Shown one piece after another: positions 1-8,227 of a stretch of DNA of 64,000 bases; the stretch's first letter is position 1; every line of letters starts with the position of its first letter. Under the pieces are notes generated by a model. That model saw only the letters and a list, made by a program, of their open reading frames with translations. It made no database searches and was not told the DNA's origin. A program made the position numbers and the translations under genes. Source of the DNA: DATBLE01 sp036555585 (GTDB lineage Bacteria; Actinomycetota; Thermoleophilia; Gaiellales; Gaiellaceae); contig DATBLE010000002.1 of assembly GCA_036555585.1 (NCBI GenBank), forward strand, positions 1-64,000, in the 5' to 3' direction.

Positions 1-90
1 CATGGAGAAATGAGCGACGCTCAAACCACCCACCACGACAGAGCACCACCCGCCCTTGACAGCCAGCCCTCCTTCATGGAGAGGGGGTCC
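1..90. other. Unassigned upstream sequence
   Basis: No gene is recognisable in these bases. The 9-nt string catggagag (76-84) nearly repeats the window's first bases, but nothing else stands out. An overlapping open frame here is a shadow of the epimerase that begins at 129. Confidence 0.4.
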
Positions 91-115
91 GTGGGGGAAC
101 CAGGGGTTCCCCCGC
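91..115. repeat. Hairpin repeat, copy A (GGGGGAACC / GGTTCCCCC)
   Basis: GGGGGAACC at 93-101 and GGTTCCCCC at 105-113 form a perfect 9-bp stem around a 3-nt loop, with further weak pairing at the ends. A near-identical hairpin lies at 20362-20386. This copy sits directly upstream of the predicted -10 box of the epimerase gene, so it covers the region where a -35 element would lie. It may be the terminator of a gene to the left, a protein-binding site or a dispersed repeat. No T-tract follows. Confidence 0.6.
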
Positions 116-116
116 G

Positions 117-122
117 TAGGAT
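117..122 (+). promoter_or_regulatory. -10 box TAGGAT, leaderless start predicted
   Basis: TAGGAT ends 6 nt before the ATG at 129. This TAnnnT-N6 spacing recurs before many operon-leading genes in the window and would put the transcription start at or next to the start codon. There is no Shine-Dalgarno sequence between box and start. Confidence 0.5.
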
Positions 123-128
123 TTCCCG

Positions 129-1067
129 ATGGCGAAGGTGCTCGTCACCGGCGGCGCGGGCTTCATCGGGTCCAATCTCGTGCGCGCGCTGCTCGAGCGC
201 GGAGACGACGTGCGCGTGCTCGACAACTTCTCGACCGGCAACCGGGCGAACCTCGAGGGCCTCGAGGTGCAGGTCGTCGAAGGGGAGCTGCGCAGCTACG
301 AGCGCGTCCACAACGCCGTCCGCGGAAGCGAGGTCGTCTACCACCTGGGCGCGCTGGGCTCGGTGCCCCGGTCGGTGCAAGACCCTCTGACCTCGAGCGC
401 GGTCAACGTCGAGGGCACGCTCAACGTCCTGCTCGCGGCACGGGACGAGGGCGTGCGCCGGGTCGTGTACACCTCGAGCTCGTCCGTCTACGGCTCGAGC
501 GCCGAGCTGCCGGCCCGGGAGAACGCGGCGCCGGACCCGCTCTCGCCGTACGGGGTCGCGAAGCTCGCCGCGGAGCGCTACTGCATCTCGTTCTCCCGCG
601 TCTACGAGAGCTTCGAGACCGTCGTGGTGCGGTACTTCAACGTCTTCGGGCCGCGGCAGAGCCCGTTCTCGCAGTATGCGGCGGTGGTCCCGCTGTTCAT
701 CACCGCGGTCTCCGAGGGTCGTCCGGTGACGATCGAGGGCGACGGCGAGCAGCGCCGCGACTTCACCTACGTGGCGAACGTCGTCGAGGGCACGCTGCGC
801 GCGGGCGACGCCGCCGGCGTCAGCGGCCGGATCTTCAACCTCGCGGCGAGCGCTCCCGCGAGCGTGAACGAGCTCGCCGAGCTGGTCGGGACCGTCCTCG
901 GCCGCCGCGTCGAGCGCGTGAGCGCCCCGCCCCGCGCCGGCGACATCAGGAGCTCCTGGGCCGACATCTCCGCCGCGCGCGAGACGCTCGGCTACGAGCC
1001 TTCCGTGGGCCTCGAGGAGGGCCTGCGCCGCACGGCCGAGGCGATCGAACCACGCCGCCAGGACTAG
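129..1067 (+). CDS. NAD-dependent nucleotide-sugar epimerase (extended SDR, UDP-hexose 4-epimerase type)
   Basis: A 312-residue extended short-chain dehydrogenase/reductase, a normal length for UDP-glucose or UDP-GlcNAc 4-epimerases. The Rossmann NAD-binding loop GGAGFIGSN is at residues 8-16. The active site shows a serine run SSSS at 116-119 and the YxxxK pair at Tyr141 and Lys145 (PYGVAK). The ATG at 129 places the glycine loop at the usual N-terminal position. It probably interconverts UDP-sugars at C4 in the cytoplasm to supply the glycosyltransferases of this region, with a GT4 gene following at once. The exact substrate cannot be read from sequence; a dehydratase or C4/C5 variant of the same superfamily is possible. 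Confidence 0.85.
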   Translation: MAKVLVTGGAGFIGSNLVRALLERGDDVRVLDNFSTGNRANLEGLEVQVVEGELRSYERVHNAVRGSEVVYHLGALGSVPRSVQDPLTSSAVNVEGTLNVLLAARDEGVRRVVYTSSSSVYGSSAELPARENAAPDPLSPYGVAKLAAERYCISFSRVYESFETVVVRYFNVFGPRQSPFSQYAAVVPLFITAVSEGRPVTIEGDGEQRRDFTYVANVVEGTLRAGDAAGVSGRIFNLAASAPASVNELAELVGTVLGRRVERVSAPPRAGDIRSSWADISAARETLGYEPSVGLEEGLRRTAEAIEPRRQD

Positions 1068-1069
1068 TC

Positions 1070-2299
1070 CTGTCCCGGTCGCACCCCCCGATCAGGGTCC
1101 TCAGGGCGATCGCCCGCCTGAACATGGGCGGGCCGGCGCTGCACGTGTCGTACCTCGCGGCGGGGCTGCGCGAGCGCGGATACGAGACGTTGCTCGTCGC
1201 GGGCAGCGTCGGCCAGGGGGAGCAGTCGATGGCGTACGTCGCCGACGAGCTGGGCGTACCGGTGACGACGATCCCCCACCTCCACCGCGAGATCTCACCC
1301 GTCCGCGACCTGCTCGCCACCGTCCGGCTGGCTCGCATCATCCGCGCGGAGCGGCCGACGATCCTGCACACGCACACGGCGAAGGCCGGTGCGGTCGGGC
1401 GGGTCGCCGCGCTCCTCGCCGGCCGTCACCGCCCGCCGATCATCGTCCACACCTTCCACGGGCACGTGCTGCGCGGCTACTTCGGCCGGTTCTGGACCGG
1501 GTTCTTCCGCCTGCTCGAGCGCCTGCTGGCCAGGGTCACGGACGCACTCGTCGCCGTCAGCCCGGAGGTGCGCGACGAGCTCGTCGCCTTCGGGGTCGCG
1601 CCGCAGTCGAAGTTCCGGGTGATCCGGCTGGGGATCGAGCTCGACGACCGCGTCGCCCGCGCCGACGCGGCGAGAGCCGAGACCCGCAAGGTCATGGGCA
1701 TCCGCGGCGACCGGTTCGTCGTCGGCTGGATCGGCCGGATGACGGCCGTGAAACGGACGGACGTCGTGCTGAGGGGGTTCCGCAGGCTGAAGGACGAGGG
1801 AATCGACGCCGCCCTCTGCATGGTCGGCGACGGCCCCGATCGCGGATCGGTCGAGGAGCTGGCCAGGGAGCTCGGGATCATGCGCGAATGCCTGTTCCCC
1901 GGCTACCAGGAGGACGTCGGGCGGTTCTTCTCCGCGTTCGACGTCTTCGTGCTGCCCTCGGGGAACGAGGGGACGCCGGTGACGGCGATCGAGGCGCTCG
2001 CGAGCGGCTGCCCCGTGGTCGCGACCCGCGTGGGCGGCGTCCCGGACGTGGTCACCGACGGCGTCGACGGGTTCCTGGTCGCGCCGGCCGCCGTCGACGA
2101 GCTGGCGGCGAGGCTCGCCGAGCTCGCGCGCGACTCCGGCCTGCGCGCCCGGATGGGCGGTGCCGGCCAGGAGCGAATGCGGACGCGCTACGCGGTCGAC
2201 CGGCTGATCGACGACATCGACCGGCTGTACCGAGATCTGCTCGAGCAGAAGGGCATCGCCACGGGCAGCCGGCGTAGGCTCGACGGAGCCGGCCAATGA
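1070..2299 (+). CDS. GT4-family glycosyltransferase
   Basis: About 409 residues with the GT-B layout of family 4 retaining transferases. The N-terminal strand IRVLRAIARLNMGGPALHV carries the acceptor-side glycine loop. The sugar-nucleotide part has GWIGRMTAVKRTD and the EX7E-type segment NEGTPVTAIEALASGCPVV. It most likely adds a sugar to a lipid-linked glycan intermediate at the cytoplasmic membrane. It begins 2 nt after the epimerase stop, so the two are probably co-transcribed. Start choice is awkward: the conserved first strand lies upstream of the first ATG (1124), and no ATG/GTG/TTG precedes it, so a CTG at 1070 is the best candidate. If ATG 1124 were used, the first beta strand would be lost. 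Confidence 0.75.
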   Translation: MSRSHPPIRVLRAIARLNMGGPALHVSYLAAGLRERGYETLLVAGSVGQGEQSMAYVADELGVPVTTIPHLHREISPVRDLLATVRLARIIRAERPTILHTHTAKAGAVGRVAALLAGRHRPPIIVHTFHGHVLRGYFGRFWTGFFRLLERLLARVTDALVAVSPEVRDELVAFGVAPQSKFRVIRLGIELDDRVARADAARAETRKVMGIRGDRFVVGWIGRMTAVKRTDVVLRGFRRLKDEGIDAALCMVGDGPDRGSVEELARELGIMRECLFPGYQEDVGRFFSAFDVFVLPSGNEGTPVTAIEALASGCPVVATRVGGVPDVVTDGVDGFLVAPAAVDELAARLAELARDSGLRARMGGAGQERMRTRYAVDRLIDDIDRLYRDLLEQKGIATGSRRRLDGAGQ

Positions 2300-2304
2300 G
2301 CGAC

Positions 2305-2323
2305 GGGCCGGCTCTACCGGCCC
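2305..2323. terminator. Hairpin between convergent genes
   Basis: GGGCCGG (2305-2311) and CCGGCCC (2317-2323) pair perfectly around CTCTA. It lies in the 37-nt gap between two convergent stop codons, so it probably serves both transcripts. No clear T-tract. Confidence 0.5.
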
Positions 2324-2336
2324 CCAGGAGCGGGGA

Positions 2337-3497
2337 CTAGTGCGGCAGGTGCTGGAAGGCCCTGAACGCCGGCTTCCTGGCGCCCCCCGCCGTCAGCAGG
2401 CCCGACTGCCAGCCTGCCAGGTTGGGCTCGTCGCGGACCAGGAACCACAGCATCAGCCTGATCCGGGGGTTCTTGCGTGCGACCGCGAACGCCTGCGTCA
2501 GGTATCTCGCCTGCTGCGTCCAGGAGACGCCGAAATGGGGATCCGGCGGGTTGGTCTGGTAGCCGTACTCGGTGATCCAGATCGGTCGCGCGCCGTAGAG
2601 ATGCCCGACGGCGGTGATCAGCAGGCCGATGTTGGCGAGGGTGATCGCGGTGGGCGTCCCGCCGGAATGCGTGCCGGGCGGCCGGGTGGTGGGCGTCTCC
2701 GTCGGGACGCCGTAGTACGGGTTGTGGGCATAGGCGTCGAACTCCTTCATCCCTGCCCGCTTGGCGGCCGTGAGGAAGGCGATCGGCGAGACCGAGGGCC
2801 TGGCGCTCGACGGGTTGTTGTTCCCGCGCGGCGCCGTGACGCCGCACGCGACCTGCTCGCCCCTGTACATGGTTGCGTGCACTCCTTCGTAGACGGCGTT
2901 GCAGATCTTCGCGTAGTCGCGGGCGCTCTGGACGACCCACTTCCCCTGCCTCTTCACGAACTGCGGCCGGAGGAACGTCGGGTTGTTCGGCTCGTTCCAG
3001 GCCGCCCAGAGGCGCACGGCCGGCAGCACCCGGCCGTCGTCGCCCACGTACGTCCCGCTGTACCGGGCCGCGGCCGCATAGGCGAAGCCGCGCAGGAAGC
3101 CGTAGTTGTTCGGCGGGCGGTTCGAGCTCTGGTCGCCGTTCGCCCAGCGCGGCGTGCCGGTGATCGAGAAGAGCAGCTTGATCCCGTTGGCGGCGGCGTA
3201 CAGCGCCGTCCGGTCGTACATCGTCCAGTCGTAGGCCGCGTCGCGCGGGTCGTTCGACGAGAACGGGCGGTGCTTCGCGACCCCGAGCGGCCCGCCCCAG
3301 TAGAGGTTCACGCGCAGGACGCCGACGTGGAGCGCCTTGTACTGGGCGAAGACCTGGTCGAGGTCGCCGAAGAAGGTCTGGCCCTCGTCGTAGACGCCCA
3401 CCGACATGTGCGGCGACGCCGTCGCCGTGGCCGCCGGCACGCACAGCCCGGCGGCGGCCGCCAGGGTCGCCGCCAGGACCCGCCCTCGGTTAGACAC
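2337..3497 (-). CDS. Secreted glycoside hydrolase, TIM-barrel clan GH-A type
   Basis: A 386-residue protein with an N-terminal signal peptide (residues 1-28, hydrophobic core followed by ATATAS). The body looks like a clan GH-A barrel: WNEPN with Glu169 as predicted acid/base, and WITEYGYQ with Glu310 as predicted nucleophile. These are the hallmarks of GH5/GH39-like retaining hydrolases. It should act outside the cell on a polysaccharide, perhaps trimming or releasing the glycan made by this locus. The GTG start overlaps the last 8 nt of the upstream UXS gene (GTGTCTAA), indicating coupling with nucleotide-sugar synthesis. The precise GH family and substrate are not determined. Confidence 0.75.
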   Translation of the reverse strand: MSNRGRVLAATLAAAAGLCVPAATATASPHMSVGVYDEGQTFFGDLDQVFAQYKALHVGVLRVNLYWGGPLGVAKHRPFSSNDPRDAAYDWTMYDRTALYAAANGIKLLFSITGTPRWANGDQSSNRPPNNYGFLRGFAYAAAARYSGTYVGDDGRVLPAVRLWAAWNEPNNPTFLRPQFVKRQGKWVVQSARDYAKICNAVYEGVHATMYRGEQVACGVTAPRGNNNPSSARPSVSPIAFLTAAKRAGMKEFDAYAHNPYYGVPTETPTTRPPGTHSGGTPTAITLANIGLLITAVGHLYGARPIWITEYGYQTNPPDPHFGVSWTQQARYLTQAFAVARKNPRIRLMLWFLVRDEPNLAGWQSGLLTAGGARKPAFRAFQHLPH

Positions 3498-5862
3498 CGA
3501 CCGGCGCCCTCCCCAGCATCCGCCGGAGCCCGTCCTCGAGCTGCACCTCGGGCTCCCAGCCGAGCACCTGGCGTGCGCGCGTGATGTCCGGCTGCCGGAT
3601 CTGCGGGTCGTCGACCGGCAGCGCCTCGTAGACGATCTCGCTGCCGGAGCCGGTCACCCTGAGCACGGCCTGCGCGAGCTCGAGGATCGTGAACTCGCTC
3701 GGGTTGCCGATGTTGACGGGGAAGTGCTCGCTACTCTCCGCGAGCAGGACGATGCCGCGGACGAGGTCGTCGACGTAGCAGAAGCTCCGCGTCTGCGAGC
3801 CGTCCCCGTACACGGTCAGCGGCTCGTTGGCGAGCGCCTGCCGGACGAAGGTGGGAATGGCGCGGCCGTCGTGCGCCCTCATCCGGGGGCCGTAGGTGTT
3901 GCTCGCCATCACGCCCGTGCCGGCCCAGAAGTTCTCGAAGCCGGGAACCGAGAAGTCGTAGACGAGCGCCGTCGGCTCGATCTCGCGGATCTCCCGGATC
4001 GGTGCCCACACGATGTCGCCAGTGCGGCGGGACTGCAGACGCTGCCCGACTCCGCGGTCCCACAGCAACGGGCTCCATGGCGAGACGCTCGGCAGGGTCA
4101 AGCGCCAGAAGGGATAGGTCCTCTCCCCGGTCTTCTGCCTGAATCTCGTGGCGTAGCGTCCGACGGAGGGGACGAGCCCGAACCGCGCGAAGACGACGAC
4201 CAGGTCGTCCTTGAGCTCCGCGTCGACCGTCGAGAACTCGTGACGCTTGCCCTCCTCGCAGTGACGCCCTGAGTGGACGCCGTCGCCTTCCCGGTAGCCC
4301 TCCACGAACCACTTGAGCCGTGCCAGGGGCAGCCCGAGGATCCAACCGGGAATGCGCTTGGCACCTTCCTCGAAGCCCAGGAAGTCCAGCAGGTGCAGCA
4401 GCAGCTTCGAGTGGACGAAGATCGACGCTGCGCGATCCGCGCTGCCACGCGCGTGGACGACATGAAGACCGAGCTGCCGCTCGACGATCGATGCTGCCCG
4501 GGCGAGCACCTCCTCGTCGCAGCTGATCGTGATGAATGCGTTTCCTCCCGAGGCGTGGCGGCAACCTTCCGCAACCCACAGCCCGAGCAGCCAGAGGAGC
4601 TCGTCCGTGAGCTCGATCGCGGCCGGGAGCGGAGCAGTGCGCCCGCCGCGGCGGAGCCGGACGCGGGCGCCCTGCGGAACTCGCTCGACGACTCGACGGA
4701 GCACCGGTAACGGAAGGCGGTCCGTCTCGCGCATCCGGATCAGCTTCGTCCAGGCGCCGTTGCGCCGGTTCGGACCTGCGTTCCGCCGCTCGGTGACCAG
4801 GAGGCCGAACAGATCCCGGCGATGCGCCCACGCCAGCACCCCGAGCCCCTCCGCCTCGACGGTCAGCTCCCACGGGTCTCCCTCTGCGTGCGCCCAGACG
4901 TCGAGCATGCTGATCGCGCTGCGGTCGCGCTCGGGAACGTCGATTCGGGCGGCGATCGCGATCCGGTCGCCGGGCGAGAGGCGAGACACCTCGCGCGCCT
5001 CGGGCCGTCCGTCTTCGCCCTCCACGAACACGGAATGGTCGCCGGTGACCCTGATCGAGCGGCCGTAGCGCGTCACGACCTCGAAGCAGGGCCCTGCGGG
5101 AGGATGCGCAACGAGGGAGGAGGCAACTGCCGAGGTCAGCCGGCCGCCGCCTCCGAAGGCAGGCACCCGAACGTCCTCGAGAGGGAGCTCTGCGGCTCCC
5201 AGCGCCGCGTCTGCGCTCGGTAGCGTCATAGCGGCAAGCACGGGCGTGCGGAGGGAAAGCCTGGCGGCCAGCCGCGAGACCGGTTCCCGCCGCAGCTCTC
5301 GCCCGTCGTCGTAGAGCACCTGCTCGTCTGCGAGGATCGAGTTGAAGATGCGCACGATCGCGGTGTCCACGCCCTGCTGGTTGTGGTACGCCATCGTCAG
5401 CGCCTCCGCGTAGCGCTTCGCCTCGTCGTAGACGCCGCGGGGCCCGATCGGGTTGACGTGCCCCCAGTACGTCTCCGGCTGCGGGTGCACCTGCGGGTCG
5501 CCGTACACCTCGCTGGTCGAGGCGAGCAGGAAGCGAGCCCGCTTGAACTTCGCGAGCCCGAGCGCGTGGTGGGTCCCGTACGAGCCGACCTTCAGGGAGT
5601 GCAGGGGCATCCGCAGGTAGTCGACCGGGCTGGCCAGCGCGGCGAAGTGGTAGACGACATCGACCGGCTCGTCGAGCTCGAGGTGCTCGATCATGTCGTG
5701 GTTCAGGAAGACGAAGTCGTCGTCCCGGATGTGCTCGATGTTCCCGAGCGTGCTGGTGACGAGGTTGTCGACGCAGATCACCCGCACACCCCGGCCGAGC
5801 AGGTACTCGCACAGGTGGGACCCGAGGAAGCCGGCGCCCCCCGTGACGACGGCGGTAGGCAC
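3490..5862 (-). CDS. UDP-glucuronate decarboxylase (UXS) precursor interrupted by an intein
   Basis: The 790-residue product consists of UXS-like halves (residues 1-174 and 656-790) separated by a 481-residue intein. Joined, the halves give 309 residues, the usual length of bacterial UXS. Visible features are the NAD loop GGAGFLGSH (8-16), STSEVYGDP, the YxxxK site Tyr145/Lys149 (YDEAK), and after the intein TYGPRM and DDPQIRQPDIT near the C-terminus. The enzyme would convert UDP-glucuronate to UDP-xylose in the cytoplasm. The insertion splits the conserved VRIFN-TYGPRM motif near the active site, so the enzyme should be inactive until protein splicing. A GTG at 5862 is the start; a -10 box 6 nt upstream suggests a leaderless message. 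Another decarboxylating or dehydrating SDR is less likely given the TYGPRM context. Confidence 0.85.
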   Translation of the reverse strand: MPTAVVTGGAGFLGSHLCEYLLGRGVRVICVDNLVTSTLGNIEHIRDDDFVFLNHDMIEHLELDEPVDVVYHFAALASPVDYLRMPLHSLKVGSYGTHHALGLAKFKRARFLLASTSEVYGDPQVHPQPETYWGHVNPIGPRGVYDEAKRYAEALTMAYHNQQGVDTAIVRIFNSILADEQVLYDDGRELRREPVSRLAARLSLRTPVLAAMTLPSADAALGAAELPLEDVRVPAFGGGGRLTSAVASSLVAHPPAGPCFEVVTRYGRSIRVTGDHSVFVEGEDGRPEAREVSRLSPGDRIAIAARIDVPERDRSAISMLDVWAHAEGDPWELTVEAEGLGVLAWAHRRDLFGLLVTERRNAGPNRRNGAWTKLIRMRETDRLPLPVLRRVVERVPQGARVRLRRGGRTAPLPAAIELTDELLWLLGLWVAEGCRHASGGNAFITISCDEEVLARAASIVERQLGLHVVHARGSADRAASIFVHSKLLLHLLDFLGFEEGAKRIPGWILGLPLARLKWFVEGYREGDGVHSGRHCEEGKRHEFSTVDAELKDDLVVVFARFGLVPSVGRYATRFRQKTGERTYPFWRLTLPSVSPWSPLLWDRGVGQRLQSRRTGDIVWAPIREIREIEPTALVYDFSVPGFENFWAGTGVMASNTYGPRMRAHDGRAIPTFVRQALANEPLTVYGDGSQTRSFCYVDDLVRGIVLLAESSEHFPVNIGNPSEFTILELAQAVLRVTGSGSEIVYEALPVDDPQIRQPDITRARQVLGWEPEVQLEDGLRRMLGRAPVGV
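3898..5340 (-). other. Intein (LAGLIDADG homing endonuclease type) inside UXS
   Basis: Residues 175-655 of the precursor. The first residue is Ser175 (SILADEQVL, block A). Block B has TGDH with Thr273 and His276. Two LAGLIDADG-like motifs follow: LLGLWVAEG (about 425-433) and FVEGYREGDG (about 519-528), with acidic residues Glu432 and Asp527. Block F is VYDFSVPGFENFWAG (634-648). The C-terminus is GVMASN ending in Asn655, and the +1 extein residue is Thr656. The residue before the terminal Asn is Ser instead of the usual His. Both endonuclease motifs keep acidic residues, so the endonuclease may be active. Boundaries were set by joining VRIFN directly to TYGPRM, which restores an uninterrupted UXS motif. 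Confidence 0.9.
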
Positions 5863-5868
5863 GTCGGA

Positions 5869-5896
5869 ATTGTAGAGGGAGGCCTGGCGGAGTTAA
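5869..5896 (-). promoter_or_regulatory. Predicted promoter of the UXS-intein gene
   Basis: Read on the minus strand, TTAACT (5896-5891) and TACAAT (5874-5869) are separated by 16 nt, and TACAAT ends 6 nt before the GTG start. This fits a leaderless transcript. The rest of the 94-nt divergent gap holds a weaker GACAAT (5942-5947) 9 nt before the ATG at 5957. Confidence 0.45.
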
Positions 5897-5956
5897 CCGA
5901 AGGCTAACGTTCGTCCGCTGGCAAACCGCGGCTTTGCAGGGGACAATCGGCGCTCC

Positions 5957-8200
5957 ATGCGGTTCCCCCTCGTCCTCGCCGCCGCGGGTGCGGTGGTCTT
6001 CGCTGCGTCCGCGTCCCCGGCCCCGTCCTCGATCGCGAAGCGACCGGCGTGCGCGCGCCAGCCCGTCAGCCCCGCGTACGCCGGCAGCGTCCGGCGCGCG
6101 CTGCTGGCGAAGCAGGACGTCTGGGGGAACGCGCTGATCGCGCGGCCGAACGGCCCGACCTACGAAGCGGTGCGACGGCTGCTCAGGCCGCTCTTGTTCG
6201 CCCGCTCGAAGGAGAAGACCCTGACCGCGTCGGGGGTCTACTACCTCCCCTTCGCGCAGCCGCTCGGCGTCCGCGGCGCCCAGACGGTCGCGCTCCACGT
6301 CGCCGACGGCAGCGAGATCCTCTCCCAGACCGCGAAGGGGCCGAGCCTGAAGGTCTTCGTCGGCCCGAACGGCCACGAGCGCTTCGGGTCGTGCCTCGCC
6401 CGGCTGAGCTCCCCGCGGCTCGCGGACGGGTTCCTGCCGATCCTCCAGACCCGGTACGTCGACTCGGGGGGCACGAGGTACCGCCAGGAGTCGTTCGCCG
6501 TCAGGGGCCTCGGCACCGGCGAGCTGGTCAGCTACGTCCGCCTGACCGCAGACGGGCGCTCGGGCAGGGGCGCGGTGCTCCAGCTCGTGCCGCAGGGATC
6601 GCGCCGCGGCGCCCGGGTCGCCCAGGGAACCATGCGGGTCCGGGTGGCGCCCGGCGAGTCGGCGACGCTCGATGCCGGCTGGCTCGTCCCCTACGGAGGG
6701 GCCCCGGTCCCGATCGACGACCGCGAGTACGACGCCGCCCGCCAGCGGCTGGTCGACTTCTGGCTCAGCCGGCTCGGCACGCAACCGACGTACGACGTCC
6801 CCGAGCGCGTCGTCACCGACGCGGAGCGCAGCCTGCTCGTCCAGGACCTGGCGCTGACGTGGCGGTACAGCGTCGGGAACCAGTACGAAGAGTTCTCGTT
6901 CGCCGAGGCGCTCGACGCGGCCGAGGTGATGGCCGAGTACGGGCTGCCCGGGGTGACCAGGCAGATCCTCGGCAGCTCACTCGCCCGCCTGAGCGGCGGC
7001 ACGTCGAACTGGCGGTCGGGCGAGAAGCTGACCGCCGCCGCGCTCTACTTCCGCCTCTCCGGCGACCGGGGGTACCTCGATCAGGCGACGCCGAAGCTCT
7101 CCCGCGTCGTCGACGGGCTCGGCCGGCAGATCTCGAGCGGCCACGGCGGGCTGCTCAGACGCGAGCGCTACTCGTCGGACGTGGCCGCCCGGGTCTACGG
7201 ACTGCATGCCCAGGCAGCCGTCTGGCAGGGGCTGAACGCCATCGCCGACGCCTGGCGCGCGACCGGACGGACGGCGCATGCGCGCAAGGCCCGCGCCCTC
7301 GCCGCCGCGCTCGGCCGGGGCCTGCACCGGGCGGTCCGCCGCTCGTCGCAGCGCCTGAAGGACGGCTCGCTGTTCGTTCCCGCCGCGCTCCTCGCCCGCC
7401 ACAAGCCGTTCGACGCGGTCACGGCCTCCCGGCCCGGCAGCTACTGGAACCTGGTCGTTCCGTACGCCCTCTCCTCCGGGTTCTTCACGCCGGGCGGACG
7501 AGACGCGAACGGGATCCTCGAGTACATGCTCGGGCACGGCTCCAGGCTGCTCGGCCTCGTCCGCGCAGGCGCCTACTCGCTCTACGGCAAGGCGCGCTAC
7601 CCGGTGTCGGGCACCGACCAGGTGTACGGGCTGAACGTCGCACGGTTCCTCGCGGACAACGACCGCCCCGACCAGCTCGTGCTCAGCCTGTACGGGATGC
7701 TGGGCGCCTCGATGACGCCGAACACGTTCGTCTCCGGCGAGGCGGCGACCGTGGCGCCGCTGCGCGGCGCCTCCTACCGCTCGATGTACATGCCGCCGAA
7801 CACGGCGAGCAACTCCGCCTTCCTCGAGACGCTCCGGCTGATGCTCGTCCACGAGACGCGCGACAAGGACGGCTCGCCCGTCGGCCTCGAGCTCGCGTTC
7901 GCGACGCCGCGCCCCTGGCTCGGGGACGGCAAGACGATCGCCGTGAACGCGGCGCCGACCAGCTTCGGCGCGTTGACCTACGAGCTGCACCGCGACGGCA
8001 ACCGCGTCACGGGCACCGTCGACGTGCCGTCGCGTCGCCCCCCGCACACGCTGCGGCTGCGGCTGCGCCTGCCGCACGGCGTGAAGCTGCGAGCCGTGCG
8101 CGTCGACGGCCGTCGGCGGCCGCTCGACCGCCGAACGGGCACGATCGACCTGTCCGGCTTGCGGGGCTCGCTCGAGCTCGCCGCCGTGCTCGCGCGGTGA
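5957..8200 (+). CDS. Large secreted protein, possible six-hairpin (alpha/alpha-barrel) glycosidase-like
   Basis: A 747-residue protein with a signal peptide (about residues 1-24, AAAGAVVFAASASPA). The middle (about 280-640) is rich in helical segments with aromatic and acidic residues such as LTWRYSVGNQYEEFSFAEAL, GSYWNLVVPYALSSGFF and SGTDQVYGLN. This is the style of (alpha/alpha)6-barrel glycoside hydrolases or polysaccharide lyases. The ends (about 60-240 and 670-747) look beta-rich. I do not recognise the family by motif, so a catalytic role is inference only. It stands alone on the plus strand, divergent from the UXS gene, and an exported glycan-processing enzyme would suit the context. 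Confidence 0.55.
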   Translation: MRFPLVLAAAGAVVFAASASPAPSSIAKRPACARQPVSPAYAGSVRRALLAKQDVWGNALIARPNGPTYEAVRRLLRPLLFARSKEKTLTASGVYYLPFAQPLGVRGAQTVALHVADGSEILSQTAKGPSLKVFVGPNGHERFGSCLARLSSPRLADGFLPILQTRYVDSGGTRYRQESFAVRGLGTGELVSYVRLTADGRSGRGAVLQLVPQGSRRGARVAQGTMRVRVAPGESATLDAGWLVPYGGAPVPIDDREYDAARQRLVDFWLSRLGTQPTYDVPERVVTDAERSLLVQDLALTWRYSVGNQYEEFSFAEALDAAEVMAEYGLPGVTRQILGSSLARLSGGTSNWRSGEKLTAAALYFRLSGDRGYLDQATPKLSRVVDGLGRQISSGHGGLLRRERYSSDVAARVYGLHAQAAVWQGLNAIADAWRATGRTAHARKARALAAALGRGLHRAVRRSSQRLKDGSLFVPAALLARHKPFDAVTASRPGSYWNLVVPYALSSGFFTPGGRDANGILEYMLGHGSRLLGLVRAGAYSLYGKARYPVSGTDQVYGLNVARFLADNDRPDQLVLSLYGMLGASMTPNTFVSGEAATVAPLRGASYRSMYMPPNTASNSAFLETLRLMLVHETRDKDGSPVGLELAFATPRPWLGDGKTIAVNAAPTSFGALTYELHRDGNRVTGTVDVPSRRPPHTLRLRLRLPHGVKLRAVRVDGRRRPLDRRTGTIDLSGLRGSLELAAVLAR

Positions 8201-8227
8201 TCCGCCCGGAACAGCCACACTGAGCCG

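Noticed and set aside
56..1069. Long N-terminal extension of the GT4 gene over the epimerase
   Set aside because: The extension reads as low-complexity Arg/Gly sequence out of frame with the clear epimerase; the GT4 fold begins only near 1070.
1295..2296. Antisense frame over the GT4 gene
   Set aside because: Composition is typical of the complement of a high-GC coding strand, with no motif and no start signal.
3731..6784. 1017-codon open frame on the minus strand
   Set aside because: It lies mostly over the UXS-intein and 5957 genes in another frame, is extremely Arg/Ala/Pro-rich and has no domain. It is a shadow frame from high GC.
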